In this document: piece after piece, positions 1-8,870 of the stretch
Layout: each line of letters starts with the position of its first letter
Numbering within the stretch: position 1 is the stretch's first letter
The notes under the pieces: model-generated
What the model was told of the DNA's origin: nothing
The model's database searches: none
What the model saw: the letters and a program-made list of their open reading frames with translations, nothing else
Program-made: the position numbers and the translations under genes
Source of the DNA: G965216695 sp965216695
Lineage (GTDB): Bacteria; Pseudomonadota; Gammaproteobacteria; Pseudomonadales; Azotimanducaceae
Assembly: GCA_965216695.1 (NCBI GenBank)
Contig: OZ244212.1
Coordinates: forward strand, 3,782,001-3,846,000
Length of the DNA: 64,000 nt
Direction: 5' to 3'

Positions 1-1
1 T

Positions 2-178
2 GGTGAATCGGACCCCCGGCATCTGCACGCGATCCTGACGCGGCCGGAGAAGTGGTTCGAAGCCGATACGGGTCGTCTGGAATTCATCAACCGCATCCGC
101 TTCTGGCGCTACATCAGCGGCGATGACAATTTCGATGCGGACTACTGGCTTACCCGGCTGGAAAACGACTTTTCCTGA
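2..178 (+). CDS. C-terminal fragment of an unidentified protein
   Basis: An open frame runs in from the left edge and ends at TGA 176-178, giving about 58 residues rich in aromatic and charged residues (for example RFWRYISGDDNF and YWLTRLENDF). The start lies outside the window. I do not recognise the family. It is convergent with the TetR gene, and the two 3' ends overlap by 37 bases. Codon use looks like its neighbours, so a real gene end is more likely than chance, but the function is unknown. Confidence 0.45.
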   Translation, partial: GESDPRHLHAILTRPEKWFEADTGRLEFINRIRFWRYISGDDNFDADYWLTRLENDFS

Positions 179-771
179 GCGGGTGTGTCGAGCGCGAGCA
201 CGGCGTCGATCATGTTCAGGATCTGCCGCTGCACCTGGTTGAGGGTCATGTCCGGGAGTACGAGATAGCGCAACAGACTCTGATCGACGATGGCGGTGAT
301 TACCTGCGCGAGCGCGCCGGGATCCCGCGCGGACAGCTCGCCGCGGCCCATGGCGCGCCGCAGCAGATCCTCGATTTGGGTGTGCCAGCCTTCCTCAACG
401 GCGAACAGCGCTTGTGCAAGCGACGCGTCGCCCTGTTGGATCAGGCCGGCGCAGACTTCGCGCCACATTGCGCGGTCGTGAGTGTTGAGGGCGTCGATGG
501 CGCGTTGTACGAGCGCCTCGATCGCATCAGTGAGCGCCTCCTGCCGGTTTGCGTCCGCTGTCGCGGGCGGGGTCAGATCGGCAACCATTAACGCGTGCAG
601 CAGACGTACTTTGGTTGGAAAGTAGTTGTAGATCGTCTGATAGCTGAGCCCGCAGGCGTCGGCAATCGCGCGCATGGTGGTTCGCTCGAAGCCGTCGCGT
701 GCGAACAGAATGCGGGCACGATTCACGATCAGATCTCTGGCCTGACGCTTCTTTTCGCGCCGAAGGGACAT
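142..771 (-). CDS. TetR/AcrR-family transcriptional regulator
   Basis: This 209-residue protein has the usual TetR length. Its N-terminus carries a typical helix-turn-helix (about residues 32-52, ending GLSYQTIYNYF), followed by a helical, poorly conserved ligand/dimer domain. It is divergent from the LolA-like/ABC/beta-barrel cassette, separated by 118 bases that contain a perfect palindrome inside a promoter. It is therefore probably the local repressor of that cassette, and perhaps of itself. The inducer cannot be read from sequence. The family call is firm; the target is inferred from position. Confidence 0.9.
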   Translation of the reverse strand: MSLRREKKRQARDLIVNRARILFARDGFERTTMRAIADACGLSYQTIYNYFPTKVRLLHALMVADLTPPATADANRQEALTDAIEALVQRAIDALNTHDRAMWREVCAGLIQQGDASLAQALFAVEEGWHTQIEDLLRRAMGRGELSARDPGALAQVITAIVDQSLLRYLVLPDMTLNQVQRQILNMIDAVLALDTPAQEKSFSSRVSQ

Positions 772-804
772 TGGGCGATATCCGTGGTACTAAGGCCACG
801 ATTA

Positions 805-836
805 TTGACCAGATCTAAAATTAGATCGAGTATAAT
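805..836 (+). promoter_or_regulatory. Promoter with embedded palindromic operator for the envelope cassette
   Basis: A -35-like TTGACC (805-810) and a perfect -10 TATAAT (831-836) flank the perfect inverted repeat GATCTAA-AA-TTAGATC (812-827). The spacer is 20 bases, longer than the optimum of about 17. A palindrome of this size between -35 and -10 beside a divergent tetR gene is the classic place for a TetR operator. The palindrome is seen directly; TetR binding is inferred. Confidence 0.55.
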
Positions 837-889
837 TATTCAGGCATCCGCAAGGTCGGATTGTTGGACTGGAACCGGAGTCTGAAAGG

Positions 890-1816
890 GTGCGCTATGA
901 CATGACCTACCGCGAATCCTTCCGCGTGCGCGCGGCCGGCGCACAACCTTGCCGAATCCTGCGGTTGGGCCGGCGATGGGTAGTCACCGTTGGCCTGATC
1001 GCTGGCACCGGGTTCGCCTGCGGTATCCAGTCGGCGAGTGCATCGACGACGGACGTTGGTGTGGACAACGTCGATACGCACCAGGTCGATACGCCCCAGG
1101 TCGATCCGCGTCACGCGGACGCGCCAGTGAATGCCCGGAATCTGATTGCGCAGGCACTGGACCTGATTCGAGGGGTAACATCGTTTTCGCAGCTGGAGAT
1201 GCGTGTTCATCGCCCGGATTGGCAACGAACCTCCGCGCTGAAAGCTTGGACCCGCGGCCGGGAAGACGCCTACATTCTGTTCACGGCGCCGGTCAAGGAC
1301 GCCGGTAACGCGACGCTCAAGCAAGGCGACAAGATGTGGACCTTCACGCCGAAGCTGAACCGCGTGGTGCGTCTTCCCTATTCGTTGATGTCTCAGAGCT
1401 GGGCAGGCAGCGACTTCTCCTACAACGATCTCTCGCGCTCCGACAAGCTGTTGCGCTACTACGATCTGGTGGTGTCGGGTGAAACCGTGCGCGACGCGCA
1501 TCGCGTCTACACGATCGATGCAATCCCGTACGACGACGCGCCGGTAGTGTGGGGCAAGGAACAGCTCGTGCTGCGGGACGATCATGTCCTGCTCAGCCAG
1601 ACGTTCTACGACCAGGAATTGCGGCCGCTGAAGCGCATGGAAACGCTGGATATCGGTGAAGTCGGCGGGCGGGTGATTGCGACGCGTATGCGGATGACGG
1701 ATCTGGAAGAGACCGATCACTACACCGAACTGCATTACTTGGACGCGGCCTTCGACATAGAGGTGCCGGACAGAACGTTCACGCTATTCACGCTGCAATC
1801 GGGCGCCAGTCCGTGA
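890..1816 (+). CDS. LolA-like outer membrane lipoprotein-sorting protein
   Basis: A 308-residue exported protein. After a basic N-terminus there is a hydrophobic export segment at about residues 31-50. The rest matches the LolA_like (COG2834/PF17131) pattern, with MWTFTPKLNRVVRLP followed by SQSWAGSDFSYNDL in mid-domain. Family members adopt the half-open barrel that carries lipid-modified cargo through the periplasm. It is the first gene of a cassette whose next four genes supply two permeases, an ATPase and a beta-barrel; its stop overlaps the next start by 4 bases. The true start could be the ATG at 905. Cargo is unknown, and it is not the housekeeping lolA. Confidence 0.8.
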   Translation: MRYDMTYRESFRVRAAGAQPCRILRLGRRWVVTVGLIAGTGFACGIQSASASTTDVGVDNVDTHQVDTPQVDPRHADAPVNARNLIAQALDLIRGVTSFSQLEMRVHRPDWQRTSALKAWTRGREDAYILFTAPVKDAGNATLKQGDKMWTFTPKLNRVVRLPYSLMSQSWAGSDFSYNDLSRSDKLLRYYDLVVSGETVRDAHRVYTIDAIPYDDAPVVWGKEQLVLRDDHVLLSQTFYDQELRPLKRMETLDIGEVGGRVIATRMRMTDLEETDHYTELHYLDAAFDIEVPDRTFTLFTLQSGASP

Positions 1817-3096
1817 CGCGCGCCGGCGCAGGCACCCGAGCTACGGCGGGCACAGGCAGGTCCGGCCGCCGTTCGGCGAATCTGCTGTTGCAAACCACGT
1901 GGCGTAATCTTTGGCGCAACCGGCGACGCACCTTTTTCACAGCGGGCGGGATCGCGTTTGCGGTGCTCCTCGTGGTGTTCGCAATGGGTCTGCAACTCGG
2001 CAGCTATGACAGCATGATCGAAAACGCCACCGGGCTGCTACCCGGCGAGATTCAGGTGCAGTCTGAGGTGTACATCGACAATCCGCGCATCGATTATCTG
2101 ATGGACAACGCTTCTGCGCTGCTGTCGCGCATTCAGACCATAGCAGGCGTGGCCGAGGTGGCCCCCCGCGTAGAGAGCTACGCGCTCGTGTCGGTGGGTG
2201 AACGCAGTTACGGCGCCCGCATTCTCGGCGTGGACGTAGCGCGCGAAAGAACGACGGTCGATTTCTTCGATCGCCTCGTTGCCGGTACCCCTCCGTCGGC
2301 ACCGGGCCAGGGACTGATTGGTGCCCGCATGGCGAAGAACCTGGACGCTGAGCTTGGCTCGGAACTCGTCGTGTTGGGCACTGCCCGGAAAGGGGGTGTG
2401 GCGGCGCTCGTACTGGAAGTTGCCGGCGTTTTTGAAACAGGGATCGCGGAACTCGATCGCGCGCTCGTCATGGCGCCGCTGACCGACGTTCAGTTGGCGT
2501 TCGAGACCGGGGATTCGGTGCACACGTTCGTGATTGATGCGTCCAGCAAAGCAAGCAACGAAGTCGTGGTTGCAGCGTTGAACGCGGATCTTCCACCAGG
2601 CGTGCGTGCCCGGGGCTGGCAGGAACTGATGCCGGACGTGGCGCAATCCATCGAGGTGGATCGGTTGAGCGCGCGCCTGTTCTACTGGTTGATCATCGCG
2701 CTTGTGGTATTCAGCGTGGCCAATACGTTCGTGATGACGATCTTCGATCGTACGAAGGAGTTCGGCATGCTCACGGCGGTGGGAATGCCCCGGTACGCGC
2801 TCGTGTCGCTGATTCAACTGGAGGCGCTGTTCATGTGGCTTGTGGGTGCACTGGTGGGCCTCGCGTTGGCGGGCGTCGTGCTGACCTGGCTCAACCGCAA
2901 CGGGTTGTATCTTGGCGAGGCCATGGAGCAGATGGCGGAACAGTACTACATGCCGGCCCGCCTTTATCCGGCAATCAACGCCGACGTGCTGTTGACTGCA
3001 CCGGTGTTGCTGCTATTCGGCACGCAGGTTGCAGCGCTGATACCGGGTCTGCGGCTGTTGCGCATGCGCCCAACAGAAGCGCTTCGCGGCGGATGA
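1813..3096 (+). CDS. FtsX/MacB-type ABC transporter permease
   Basis: This 427-residue inner-membrane permease starts at a GTG overlapping the previous stop. It has the FtsX layout: one N-terminal transmembrane helix (about 40-62), a large periplasmic MacB-type domain, then three C-terminal helices, with the conserved DRTKEFGMLTAVGMPR segment before the second of these. It resembles LolC/LolE and other lipoprotein-releasing or mechanotransmitting permeases. It is coupled to a second permease by an ATGA overlap, and the two probably form a heterodimer with the ATPase downstream. Confidence 0.88.
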   Translation: MTRAGAGTRATAGTGRSGRRSANLLLQTTWRNLWRNRRRTFFTAGGIAFAVLLVVFAMGLQLGSYDSMIENATGLLPGEIQVQSEVYIDNPRIDYLMDNASALLSRIQTIAGVAEVAPRVESYALVSVGERSYGARILGVDVARERTTVDFFDRLVAGTPPSAPGQGLIGARMAKNLDAELGSELVVLGTARKGGVAALVLEVAGVFETGIAELDRALVMAPLTDVQLAFETGDSVHTFVIDASSKASNEVVVAALNADLPPGVRARGWQELMPDVAQSIEVDRLSARLFYWLIIALVVFSVANTFVMTIFDRTKEFGMLTAVGMPRYALVSLIQLEALFMWLVGALVGLALAGVVLTWLNRNGLYLGEAMEQMAEQYYMPARLYPAINADVLLTAPVLLLFGTQVAALIPGLRLLRMRPTEALRGG

Positions 3097-4331
3097 CGGA
3101 TCGCGCCGCCGGTTCGCGCTTGTCACCGGGCCTGTTGTTGCGCCTCGGATTGCGCAACTTCGTTCGTCACCGGCAGCGCAACGCGCTGATGGTGCTTGCA
3201 ATCGCAATGGCCGTGGCGGGCGTGGTGCTGACCAACAGTCTGCTCCGCGGATTTCAGCGGGATCTGGCAGCGTCCGTCATCGACAATCTTACCGGGCACT
3301 ACAAAGCCATGTTGCCCGAATACCGCGACGATCCCGACTTTGCGCACAGCTTTCCGTTGCCCAGGGCGTGGCGGCCCGCGGTGCCGAACGATCTGCTGCT
3401 GGGATGGGCGCCACGCGTTCGCGTGCCGGCGGTGGTGATGAGCGAGCGCGAGACGCGAGGCGTTCAGTTGGTGGGGGTCGACCCGGCGCGCGAGACAATT
3501 TCCTTCATCGATTCCGTGACCGTTGACGGTGACCGTCTGGCCGACGCCAGTGACAGCCGGTTGCTGTTGGGCGCCGCGCTCGCCGAGGATCTGCGCACTG
3601 CGGTGGGTAAGCGGGTGGTGATGATCACGCGGGGAATCGACGGCCGGAATCGCGAACGCGGGTTTCGGGTGGCGGGCACCTTTGACGCGGATGGCAAAGG
3701 CTTGGAGAGATCGTTTGCGTTTACTGGGGTCGGCGCGCTGCAGCATACCTTGGGTGCAGAGCAGTTTACTGAGGTCTCGGTTCGGCTCGTGCGCGATTCC
3801 AACGACGAAGCGCTGCTGGACCGGCTGCGCAAGGATGCATCCAACCTCGCGGTGGACGACTGGAAAACGCTGGAGCCGCAGGCCGCGGCCATGTTCCTGT
3901 TCGCCGACAGCGCAATCTACATCTGGTTTCTGATCCTGATGGGCGCGCTATCGTTTGGGCTCGTGAACACGCTCGTGGCTGCGGTGATGGAGCGCACCCG
4001 CGAGTTTGGCGTACTGCGAGCGGTGGGTATGGGGCGCTCGGCTGTGCTTGTGCAGGTTGTGATCGAATCGGTCGTAACAATGGTCGTCGGACTCGCGGTG
4101 GGCATCGCGTTCGGACTGGCCGCGGTTTACGCGCTGCGCGACGGGATCGATCTGTCCGCGTGGTCCGAGGGCATGGAACTCGCCGGCATGCGCAGCGTTC
4201 TGGTGCCCGACTTGCGATGGTCTGACGTGGGCATGGTGGCTACGCTGGCGGGCGCACTCGCGGTTGTTGCGAGCCTCTATCCGGCGTGGCGGGCACTTTC
4301 GATCGATCCGCTGGAGGCGTTGCGGCGATGA
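3093..4331 (+). CDS. FtsX/MacB-type ABC transporter permease, second subunit
   Basis: 412 residues from the ATG that overlaps the previous TGA; the frame is open further upstream, but that part overlaps the first permease. Same architecture as its neighbour: helix 1 near residues 28-50, periplasmic domain, and a C-terminal three-helix block opening with ERTREFGVLRAVGMGR. It is a paralogue rather than a duplicate of the first permease. With the adjacent LolA-like protein and ATPase, the pair looks like a LolCDE-style extraction machine. Substrate unknown. Confidence 0.88.
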   Translation: MTDRAAGSRLSPGLLLRLGLRNFVRHRQRNALMVLAIAMAVAGVVLTNSLLRGFQRDLAASVIDNLTGHYKAMLPEYRDDPDFAHSFPLPRAWRPAVPNDLLLGWAPRVRVPAVVMSERETRGVQLVGVDPARETISFIDSVTVDGDRLADASDSRLLLGAALAEDLRTAVGKRVVMITRGIDGRNRERGFRVAGTFDADGKGLERSFAFTGVGALQHTLGAEQFTEVSVRLVRDSNDEALLDRLRKDASNLAVDDWKTLEPQAAAMFLFADSAIYIWFLILMGALSFGLVNTLVAAVMERTREFGVLRAVGMGRSAVLVQVVIESVVTMVVGLAVGIAFGLAAVYALRDGIDLSAWSEGMELAGMRSVLVPDLRWSDVGMVATLAGALAVVASLYPAWRALSIDPLEALRR

Positions 4332-5038
4332 GGGACAAGCAAGCAGGGGCCCAGGTGCCGGTTGTCTCGTGTCGCGGCGTGGAGCGCACGTACGCGAAAG
4401 ACACCGTGCCCGTGCACGCGTTACGGGGCGTGGATTTCGACGTCCGGCGCGGTGAGTTCGTCGCGCTCATTGGCCCGTCGGGATCCGGTAAAACCACGCT
4501 GCTGAACGTGATTGGCGGCCTCGATCGACCTGATGCGGGGCGGGTGATGGTCGATGGCGAGGATCTCGTGGGGATGAGCGAGAGCCGGCTAACGACGTTG
4601 CGGTTGCGCAAAATCGGCTTCGTGTTTCAGGCCTTCAACCTGATTCCGGTGCTTTCCGCGCGCGAGAATGTGGAGTTCATCCTTCAGCTGCAGGGTGTTG
4701 GCGCCCGGGAGCGTCGTGAACGCGCCGATGCCGTTCTGCAGACACTCGGTCTTGCGGAGACTGCTGAACGGCGCCCGGGTGAGTTGTCCGGCGGTCAACA
4801 GCAGCGGGTTGCGACGGCTCGCGCGGTGGTGACCAACCCGGTGCTGCTGCTGGCGGACGAGCCGTCTGCAAATCTCGATTCCGGTACCACAGAAGAGTTG
4901 CTGGAGATGCTTCGCGCATTGAACCGGCAGCGGGGCGTCACGATCGTTACGGCGACCCACGACCCGGCCGTGATGGCGTACGCATCCCGCCGCGTGACGC
5001 TGCAGGACGGGCGCATTGTTGATGATCAGGATCAGTGA
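4328..5038 (+). CDS. ABC transporter ATP-binding protein (LolD/MacB type)
   Basis: 236 residues from the ATG overlapping the permease stop. All ATPase motifs are intact: Walker A GPSGSGKTT, the Q-loop segment FVFQAFNLIPVLSARENVE, the signature LSGGQQQR and Walker B VLLLADEPSANLD. The sequence is of the LolD/MacB/YbbA class, which drives FtsX-type permeases. It is the fourth gene of the cassette and its stop overlaps the GTG start of the beta-barrel gene. Cytoplasmic, bound to the two permeases. Confidence 0.92.
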   Translation: MRDKQAGAQVPVVSCRGVERTYAKDTVPVHALRGVDFDVRRGEFVALIGPSGSGKTTLLNVIGGLDRPDAGRVMVDGEDLVGMSESRLTTLRLRKIGFVFQAFNLIPVLSARENVEFILQLQGVGARERRERADAVLQTLGLAETAERRPGELSGGQQQRVATARAVVTNPVLLLADEPSANLDSGTTEELLEMLRALNRQRGVTIVTATHDPAVMAYASRRVTLQDGRIVDDQDQ

Positions 5039-6327
5039 CGGCTTGGCGGGGTAGTTGTGGGTTTGCACCGCGCCCGCGACGATGGCTGCGGTGGCGGGCA
5101 CTGTTGAGCGCGTTTGTGGCATTCGCGTCCGTTTCGGGCGAAGCCGATGAGCGCGTGCGATCGTTTGACCTGGAATCGCGGTTCAAGGCTTTCACGACAG
5201 CGGCGCTGCTTCCCGGACGCGACGTACAGCGCAATCTGGACGGCACGCCTGCGTTGGACGCCAGCGCCGATCTTCGGCTGAACGCTACGGGTCGTAGCGG
5301 CGCGTTCACCGTACTTGCGCATCACAGCACCAGCTGGGTTGGCGGAGATTCGTTTGCGTTTGGTCAATCGCGGCTGTTGCAACAGCAACCGGATAGCGAC
5401 GCACACCGGTTGTTCGATCTTACCTGGCGGGTTGACCAGGGTGGCCGACACGAAGTTCTGCACCGGTTCGACCGTCTGGCAGTGACCGCCCAGCGCGGTC
5501 GTTTTCGCGCGACGGTCGGCCGGCAGGCCGTCAGTTGGGGTAGCGGCATCGTTTTTCAGCCGATGGATCTGTTCAGTCCGTTTGCGCCGTCGACGGTCGA
5601 CCGTGACTACAAGGCGGGCGACGATCTACTGTTGCTGGAGCGCGGATTCCGCAATGGCGGAGAAGCTCAGATGCTGGTGATTGCCCGCCGTGACGAGGGG
5701 TCGGTTGCGCGCGACGCGTCGAGCGCCGCACTCAAGATGCATGCGTTTGCCGGTGAAAAGGAGTGGGAGGTGCTGATCGCCGAGCACTATGACGAGCCGG
5801 TTGCGGGCGTCGGGGTGCGGATGCCGATCGGTGGCGCGGTGCTGCGAACCGACCTGGTGGCTGCCCGCGCCGACGGCCGCTGGCGTTACTCCGGAATCCT
5901 CAACATCGACTACAGCCTGCCGATACGCGAGCGCATGCTGTACGTGTTTGGCGAGTACTTCCATAACGGCTTTGGTGTGCGCAGCCTCCGCAACCTGGAG
6001 GCACTTCCCGAACGCCTGTCCGCGCGCCTGCAGCGTGGTGAGGTGTTCAATCTGCAACGCCACTACGCGGCGTTCGGCGTTACGTACCAATGGCACCCGC
6101 TGCTGCTGCACTCGGCTACCGTGATCGGCAACCTCCACGATGGCAGCGTGCTCGCGCTGTCTCAGTTGCGCTACGAACCCGGTGACCGCCAGCGTCTGGA
6201 AGGCGGGTTCGTCGCGCCACTCGGAAGCTCGGGCGACGAGTTCGGGGGTGTGCCGCTTAGTTCGTCGCTGCCGTTCACCGCCGGCGGCGGGCGCCGCCTG
6301 TACCTGAGGTGGGCGTACTTCTTCTGA
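5035..6327 (+). CDS. Putative outer-membrane beta-barrel protein
   Basis: 430 residues starting at a GTG within the preceding stop. A basic, hydrophobic signal peptide (about 1-37) is followed by alternating amphipathic strands, a GRQAVSWGSGIVFQPMDLF segment typical of porin-like proteins, and a C-terminal strand ending in Phe (RWAYFF), as expected for BAM-dependent insertion. It closes the LolA-like/ABC cassette, so it may be the outer-membrane terminus or a dedicated client of the pathway. No family name can be given with confidence. Confidence 0.7.
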   Translation: MTAWRGSCGFAPRPRRWLRWRALLSAFVAFASVSGEADERVRSFDLESRFKAFTTAALLPGRDVQRNLDGTPALDASADLRLNATGRSGAFTVLAHHSTSWVGGDSFAFGQSRLLQQQPDSDAHRLFDLTWRVDQGGRHEVLHRFDRLAVTAQRGRFRATVGRQAVSWGSGIVFQPMDLFSPFAPSTVDRDYKAGDDLLLLERGFRNGGEAQMLVIARRDEGSVARDASSAALKMHAFAGEKEWEVLIAEHYDEPVAGVGVRMPIGGAVLRTDLVAARADGRWRYSGILNIDYSLPIRERMLYVFGEYFHNGFGVRSLRNLEALPERLSARLQRGEVFNLQRHYAAFGVTYQWHPLLLHSATVIGNLHDGSVLALSQLRYEPGDRQRLEGGFVAPLGSSGDEFGGVPLSSSLPFTAGGGRRLYLRWAYFF

Positions 6328-6511
6328 GTGGGCTGGTACTACCGCGTCGGACTTGTGCCGCAAGCACCGAAGTGGGACCCGCACCGGTCGGCGTTGGCTG
6401 TAAAGAAAACGTTACGCTCGCGTCGGTCCGAGAGCCCGGCTTGTAAATAATTTTAGACAGTCGCGGCGTCCTCACAATCCGTTTACTTTGTTTAACAAGT
6501 ACTTACATTCC

Positions 6512-6527
6512 TGGTCTAGATTTTGCA
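6512..6527 (+). promoter_or_regulatory. Candidate sigma-54 (-24/-12) promoter for the PEP-CTERM gene
   Basis: TGG at 6512-6514 and TTGCA at 6523-6527 place the invariant GG and GC dinucleotides exactly ten bases apart, as required for RpoN promoters. The intervening -24 half is otherwise degenerate. PEP-CTERM genes are known in several lineages to depend on the PrsK/PrsR two-component system with RpoN, so the site fits its context. It predicts a leader of about 130 bases. Confidence 0.45.
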
Positions 6528-6605
6528 CGACTTCATGCTGCGAGACGTCGAACTGCGGGCTGCGAAGACTTCGCGGCCTGCGACGCGGCCAAGGGAACGG
6601 CGGAT

Positions 6606-6624
6606 GGCGGTGCATTGCACCGCC
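6606..6624 (+). other. Strong hairpin in the 5' leader of the PEP-CTERM gene
   Basis: GGCGGTG (606-612) pairs perfectly with CACCGCC (618-624) across a 5-base loop, 41-59 bases before the first ATG. There is no T-tract, so it is not an intrinsic terminator. It may be a stability or control element. Confidence 0.35.
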
Positions 6625-6664
6625 GGATGCCTTGCAGTAACCGGGCCAGGAAAAGACGCAGGGA

Positions 6665-7402
6665 ATGAAAACGCAGGGGATGAAAATAATGAAGAAACTG
6701 ATTGCAGCTGTTGTGGCGGTCCTGCCGTTGCACGCGTTTGCGGTGCCGGTAACGTGGACCGACTGGGTGAGCGCAGATGCGAATACGGCCAGCGGCACAC
6801 TGAACGCGGATGGAACTGACATTACGGTTACGTCGACCAGCTCGTCCGCGTATGCGTTCGTACAGACGGACAGTGGAACGAATTACTGGACCGAACCGAA
6901 TGCCGGTGCGCTCCCGTACACGGGCGGCGATGTCGACAACGCACCGTTCGGGCCGGATATCATTGCATTGAACGGCGGTGGTGAGGTAACCATCACGTTC
7001 TCCGAAGCCGTTCAGGACCCATACGTTGCGCTCGTGAGCTGGAATGGCAATACCGCTACTACGAGTGCGCCGTTCGAGGTCATCAGCTTCGGCCAGGGAT
7101 TCTGGGGTAACGGATCGTTCGCCGATTTGACCTCCACCGGATTTGTCGGCTCGGGCGAATTGCACGGCATTATCCGCTTCTCCGGCACCTTCACGGAGAT
7201 CAGCTTTTCCCACACCTCAGAGAACTGGCATGGCTTCACGGTGGGTATCGCGGGGCTGGCTGATGACGGGGGTGGTGATAGCGGAGGTGGTGACGACGGC
7301 GGCGATCCGCCGGCCAACGATGTGCCGGAGCCAGGACCGCTGGGCGTATTGGGCCTGTCGCTGCTGATACTCGGGCTCGCGCGAAGACGACGCCAGGGCT
7401 AA
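6665..7402 (+). CDS. PEP-CTERM sorting domain-containing protein
   Basis: Up to 245 residues; the ATG codons at 6683 (MKIMKKL) and 6689 (MKKL) are also plausible and give a cleaner signal peptide ending near HAFA. The mature part is acidic, low in Cys and beta-rich, followed by a Gly/Asp linker (DDGGGDSGGGDDGGD) and the tripartite C-terminal signal: VPEPGPLG, a hydrophobic helix, then RRRR. Such proteins are recognised by exosortase (EpsH/XrtA) for surface anchoring or release with exopolysaccharide. The exosortase is not in this window. The sorting signal is clear; the biological role is not. Confidence 0.88.
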   Translation: MKTQGMKIMKKLIAAVVAVLPLHAFAVPVTWTDWVSADANTASGTLNADGTDITVTSTSSSAYAFVQTDSGTNYWTEPNAGALPYTGGDVDNAPFGPDIIALNGGGEVTITFSEAVQDPYVALVSWNGNTATTSAPFEVISFGQGFWGNGSFADLTSTGFVGSGELHGIIRFSGTFTEISFSHTSENWHGFTVGIAGLADDGGGDSGGGDDGGDPPANDVPEPGPLGVLGLSLLILGLARRRRQG

Positions 7403-7422
7403 ACGCTTCCGGCGGCCGAATC

Positions 7423-7448
7423 CGGCCGGGGCGCAGGTGCCCCGGCCG
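7423..7448. terminator. GC-rich hairpin between convergent genes
   Basis: A perfect 10-bp stem (423-432 with 439-448) and a 6-base loop lie between the PEP-CTERM stop and the stop of the convergent acyl-CoA dehydrogenase. There is no T-run on either side, so it is a terminator-like or 3'-stabilising hairpin rather than a textbook intrinsic terminator. Confidence 0.5.
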
Positions 7449-7458
7449 CTGACCTTCC

Positions 7459-8694
7459 TCAGACCCAGGGATCCGTGCGTACCGGATCGTCGCCTGGGTA
7501 TTTGCCAAGTTCCATGCGTCCCACGGTGCGTCGGTGGACTTCGTCCGGACCGTCGGCAATGCGCAGTGTTCGCATGCCGGAGTACATTTTCGCGAGCGGA
7601 AATACCTGCGAGACGCCGGCGCCGCCATGCATCTGAATCGCATCGTCGATCACTTTCAGGGTGATGTTGGGCACGGCTACCTTTATCTGGGCGATTTCGC
7701 TGCGAGCGACTTTGTTGCCGACGGTATCCATCATCCACGCCGCCTTCAGCGTGAGCAGGCGCGCCATTTCGATATTGATTCGCGCATCGGCAACCTTGTC
7801 GATGTTGCCGCCGAGATCGGCAATGGGTTTACCGAACGCCTCTTTGGACAGTGCGCGGCGGCACATCAGCTCCAGCGCGCGCTCCGCGACGCCGATCGAT
7901 CGCATGCAGTGATGAATGCGTCCTGGTCCCAGCCGTCCCTGCGCAATTTCGAAGCCGCGACCTGACCCCAAAATGATGTTTTCCTTGGGCACGCGAACGT
8001 TCGTGAAACGTACGTGGCCGTGTCCATGCGGTGCGTCGTCGTATCCGAATACGTGCAGCATCTTCAGCACTTCCACGCCTTCTGTGTCCACCGGGACCAG
8101 AATCTGCGACTGGCGCGAATGGCGCGGCGCGTCCGGCTCTGTAACGCACATGACGATCATGATCTTGCAGCGCGGGTCGCCGATGCCTGACGTCCACCAC
8201 TTCTCGCCATTGAGTACCCATTCGTCGCCGTCGAGTTCGGCGCTGAGACTGATGTTGGTCGCGTCGGACGAGGCCACGAAGGGTTCGGTCATTGCGAATG
8301 CCGATCGCATCTCGCCGTCCAACAGCGGTTGGAGCCACTCCTCCTTTTGTTCCTCGGTTCCGTAACGTTCGATCACTTCCATATTGCCGGTGTCCGGCGC
8401 GGCGCAGTTCATGGCTTCGGAAGACAATGGGTATTTGCCGAGGATCTCTGCGATATGGGCATAGTCGATGTTGGTCAGGCCTGCGCCGCGTTCGCTTTCG
8501 GGCAGGAAGAAATTCCAGAGTCCGCGTCGTTTCGCTTCCACCTTCATTGCTTCCATCGCCTTGGTCTCGGTCCAGCGGCCGCCGGCCTCCACCTCGCGCG
8601 CGTACTCGGATTCGTTCGGTACGACGTGTTCGTCGATAAAGGATTGAATGTCGTCGATCAGTGGCTGGACGCGATCGGAAACGCCTAGGTCCAT
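7459..8694 (-). CDS. Acyl-CoA dehydrogenase family protein
   Basis: 411 residues from the ATG at 8694, which has a strong AGGGAGG ribosome site just upstream; further upstream the frame enters Lys/Asn-rich junk. The FAD/substrate segment [16 protein letters not shown] and the C-terminal [16 protein letters not shown] motif place it in the ACAD10/11-like branch of the acyl-CoA dehydrogenases, FAD enzymes that make 2-enoyl-CoA and pass electrons to ETF. It stands alone, divergent from a histidine phosphatase, so the substrate cannot be deduced from neighbours. Confidence 0.9.
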   Translation of the reverse strand: MDLGVSDRVQPLIDDIQSFIDEHVVPNESEYAREVEAGGRWTETKAMEAMKVEAKRRGLWNFFLPESERGAGLTNIDYAHIAEILGKYPLSSEAMNCAAPDTGNMEVIERYGTEEQKEEWLQPLLDGEMRSAFAMTEPFVASSDATNISLSAELDGDEWVLNGEKWWTSGIGDPRCKIMIVMCVTEPDAPRHSRQSQILVPVDTEGVEVLKMLHVFGYDDAPHGHGHVRFTNVRVPKENIILGSGRGFEIAQGRLGPGRIHHCMRSIGVAERALELMCRRALSKEAFGKPIADLGGNIDKVADARINIEMARLLTLKAAWMMDTVGNKVARSEIAQIKVAVPNITLKVIDDAIQMHGGAGVSQVFPLAKMYSGMRTLRIADGPDEVHRRTVGRMELGKYPGDDPVRTDPWV

Positions 8695-8870
8695 AGAGCC
8701 TCCCTCTTCTTGGTGTGTCTGCAGTGTGGCTGCACTGTTGGTGTGATTGTGGTGCTGTCTTTTGTTTAGGTTTGTTTTGTTTTTTTTCTTTCGTAGCTGG
8801 CGCTGATCTTTGACGCAACTCCGAGATACGGTAGCGTCTGACATTCGATTTTGCCTTCGAGGTATCGCAA

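Larger units (their letters stand above)
6328..6664 (+). other. Intergenic region between beta-barrel gene and PEP-CTERM gene
   Basis: This 337-base gap has no convincing gene. It holds an AT-richer patch (about 6440-6530) with a sigma-54-like site and a strong hairpin in what would be the leader of the downstream gene. No T-tract terminator for the upstream cassette is obvious. Confidence 0.6.

Noticed and set aside
836..1735. A 299-codon minus-strand frame opposite the LolA-like gene
   Set aside because: Antisense shadow of a recognised protein; no family resemblance.
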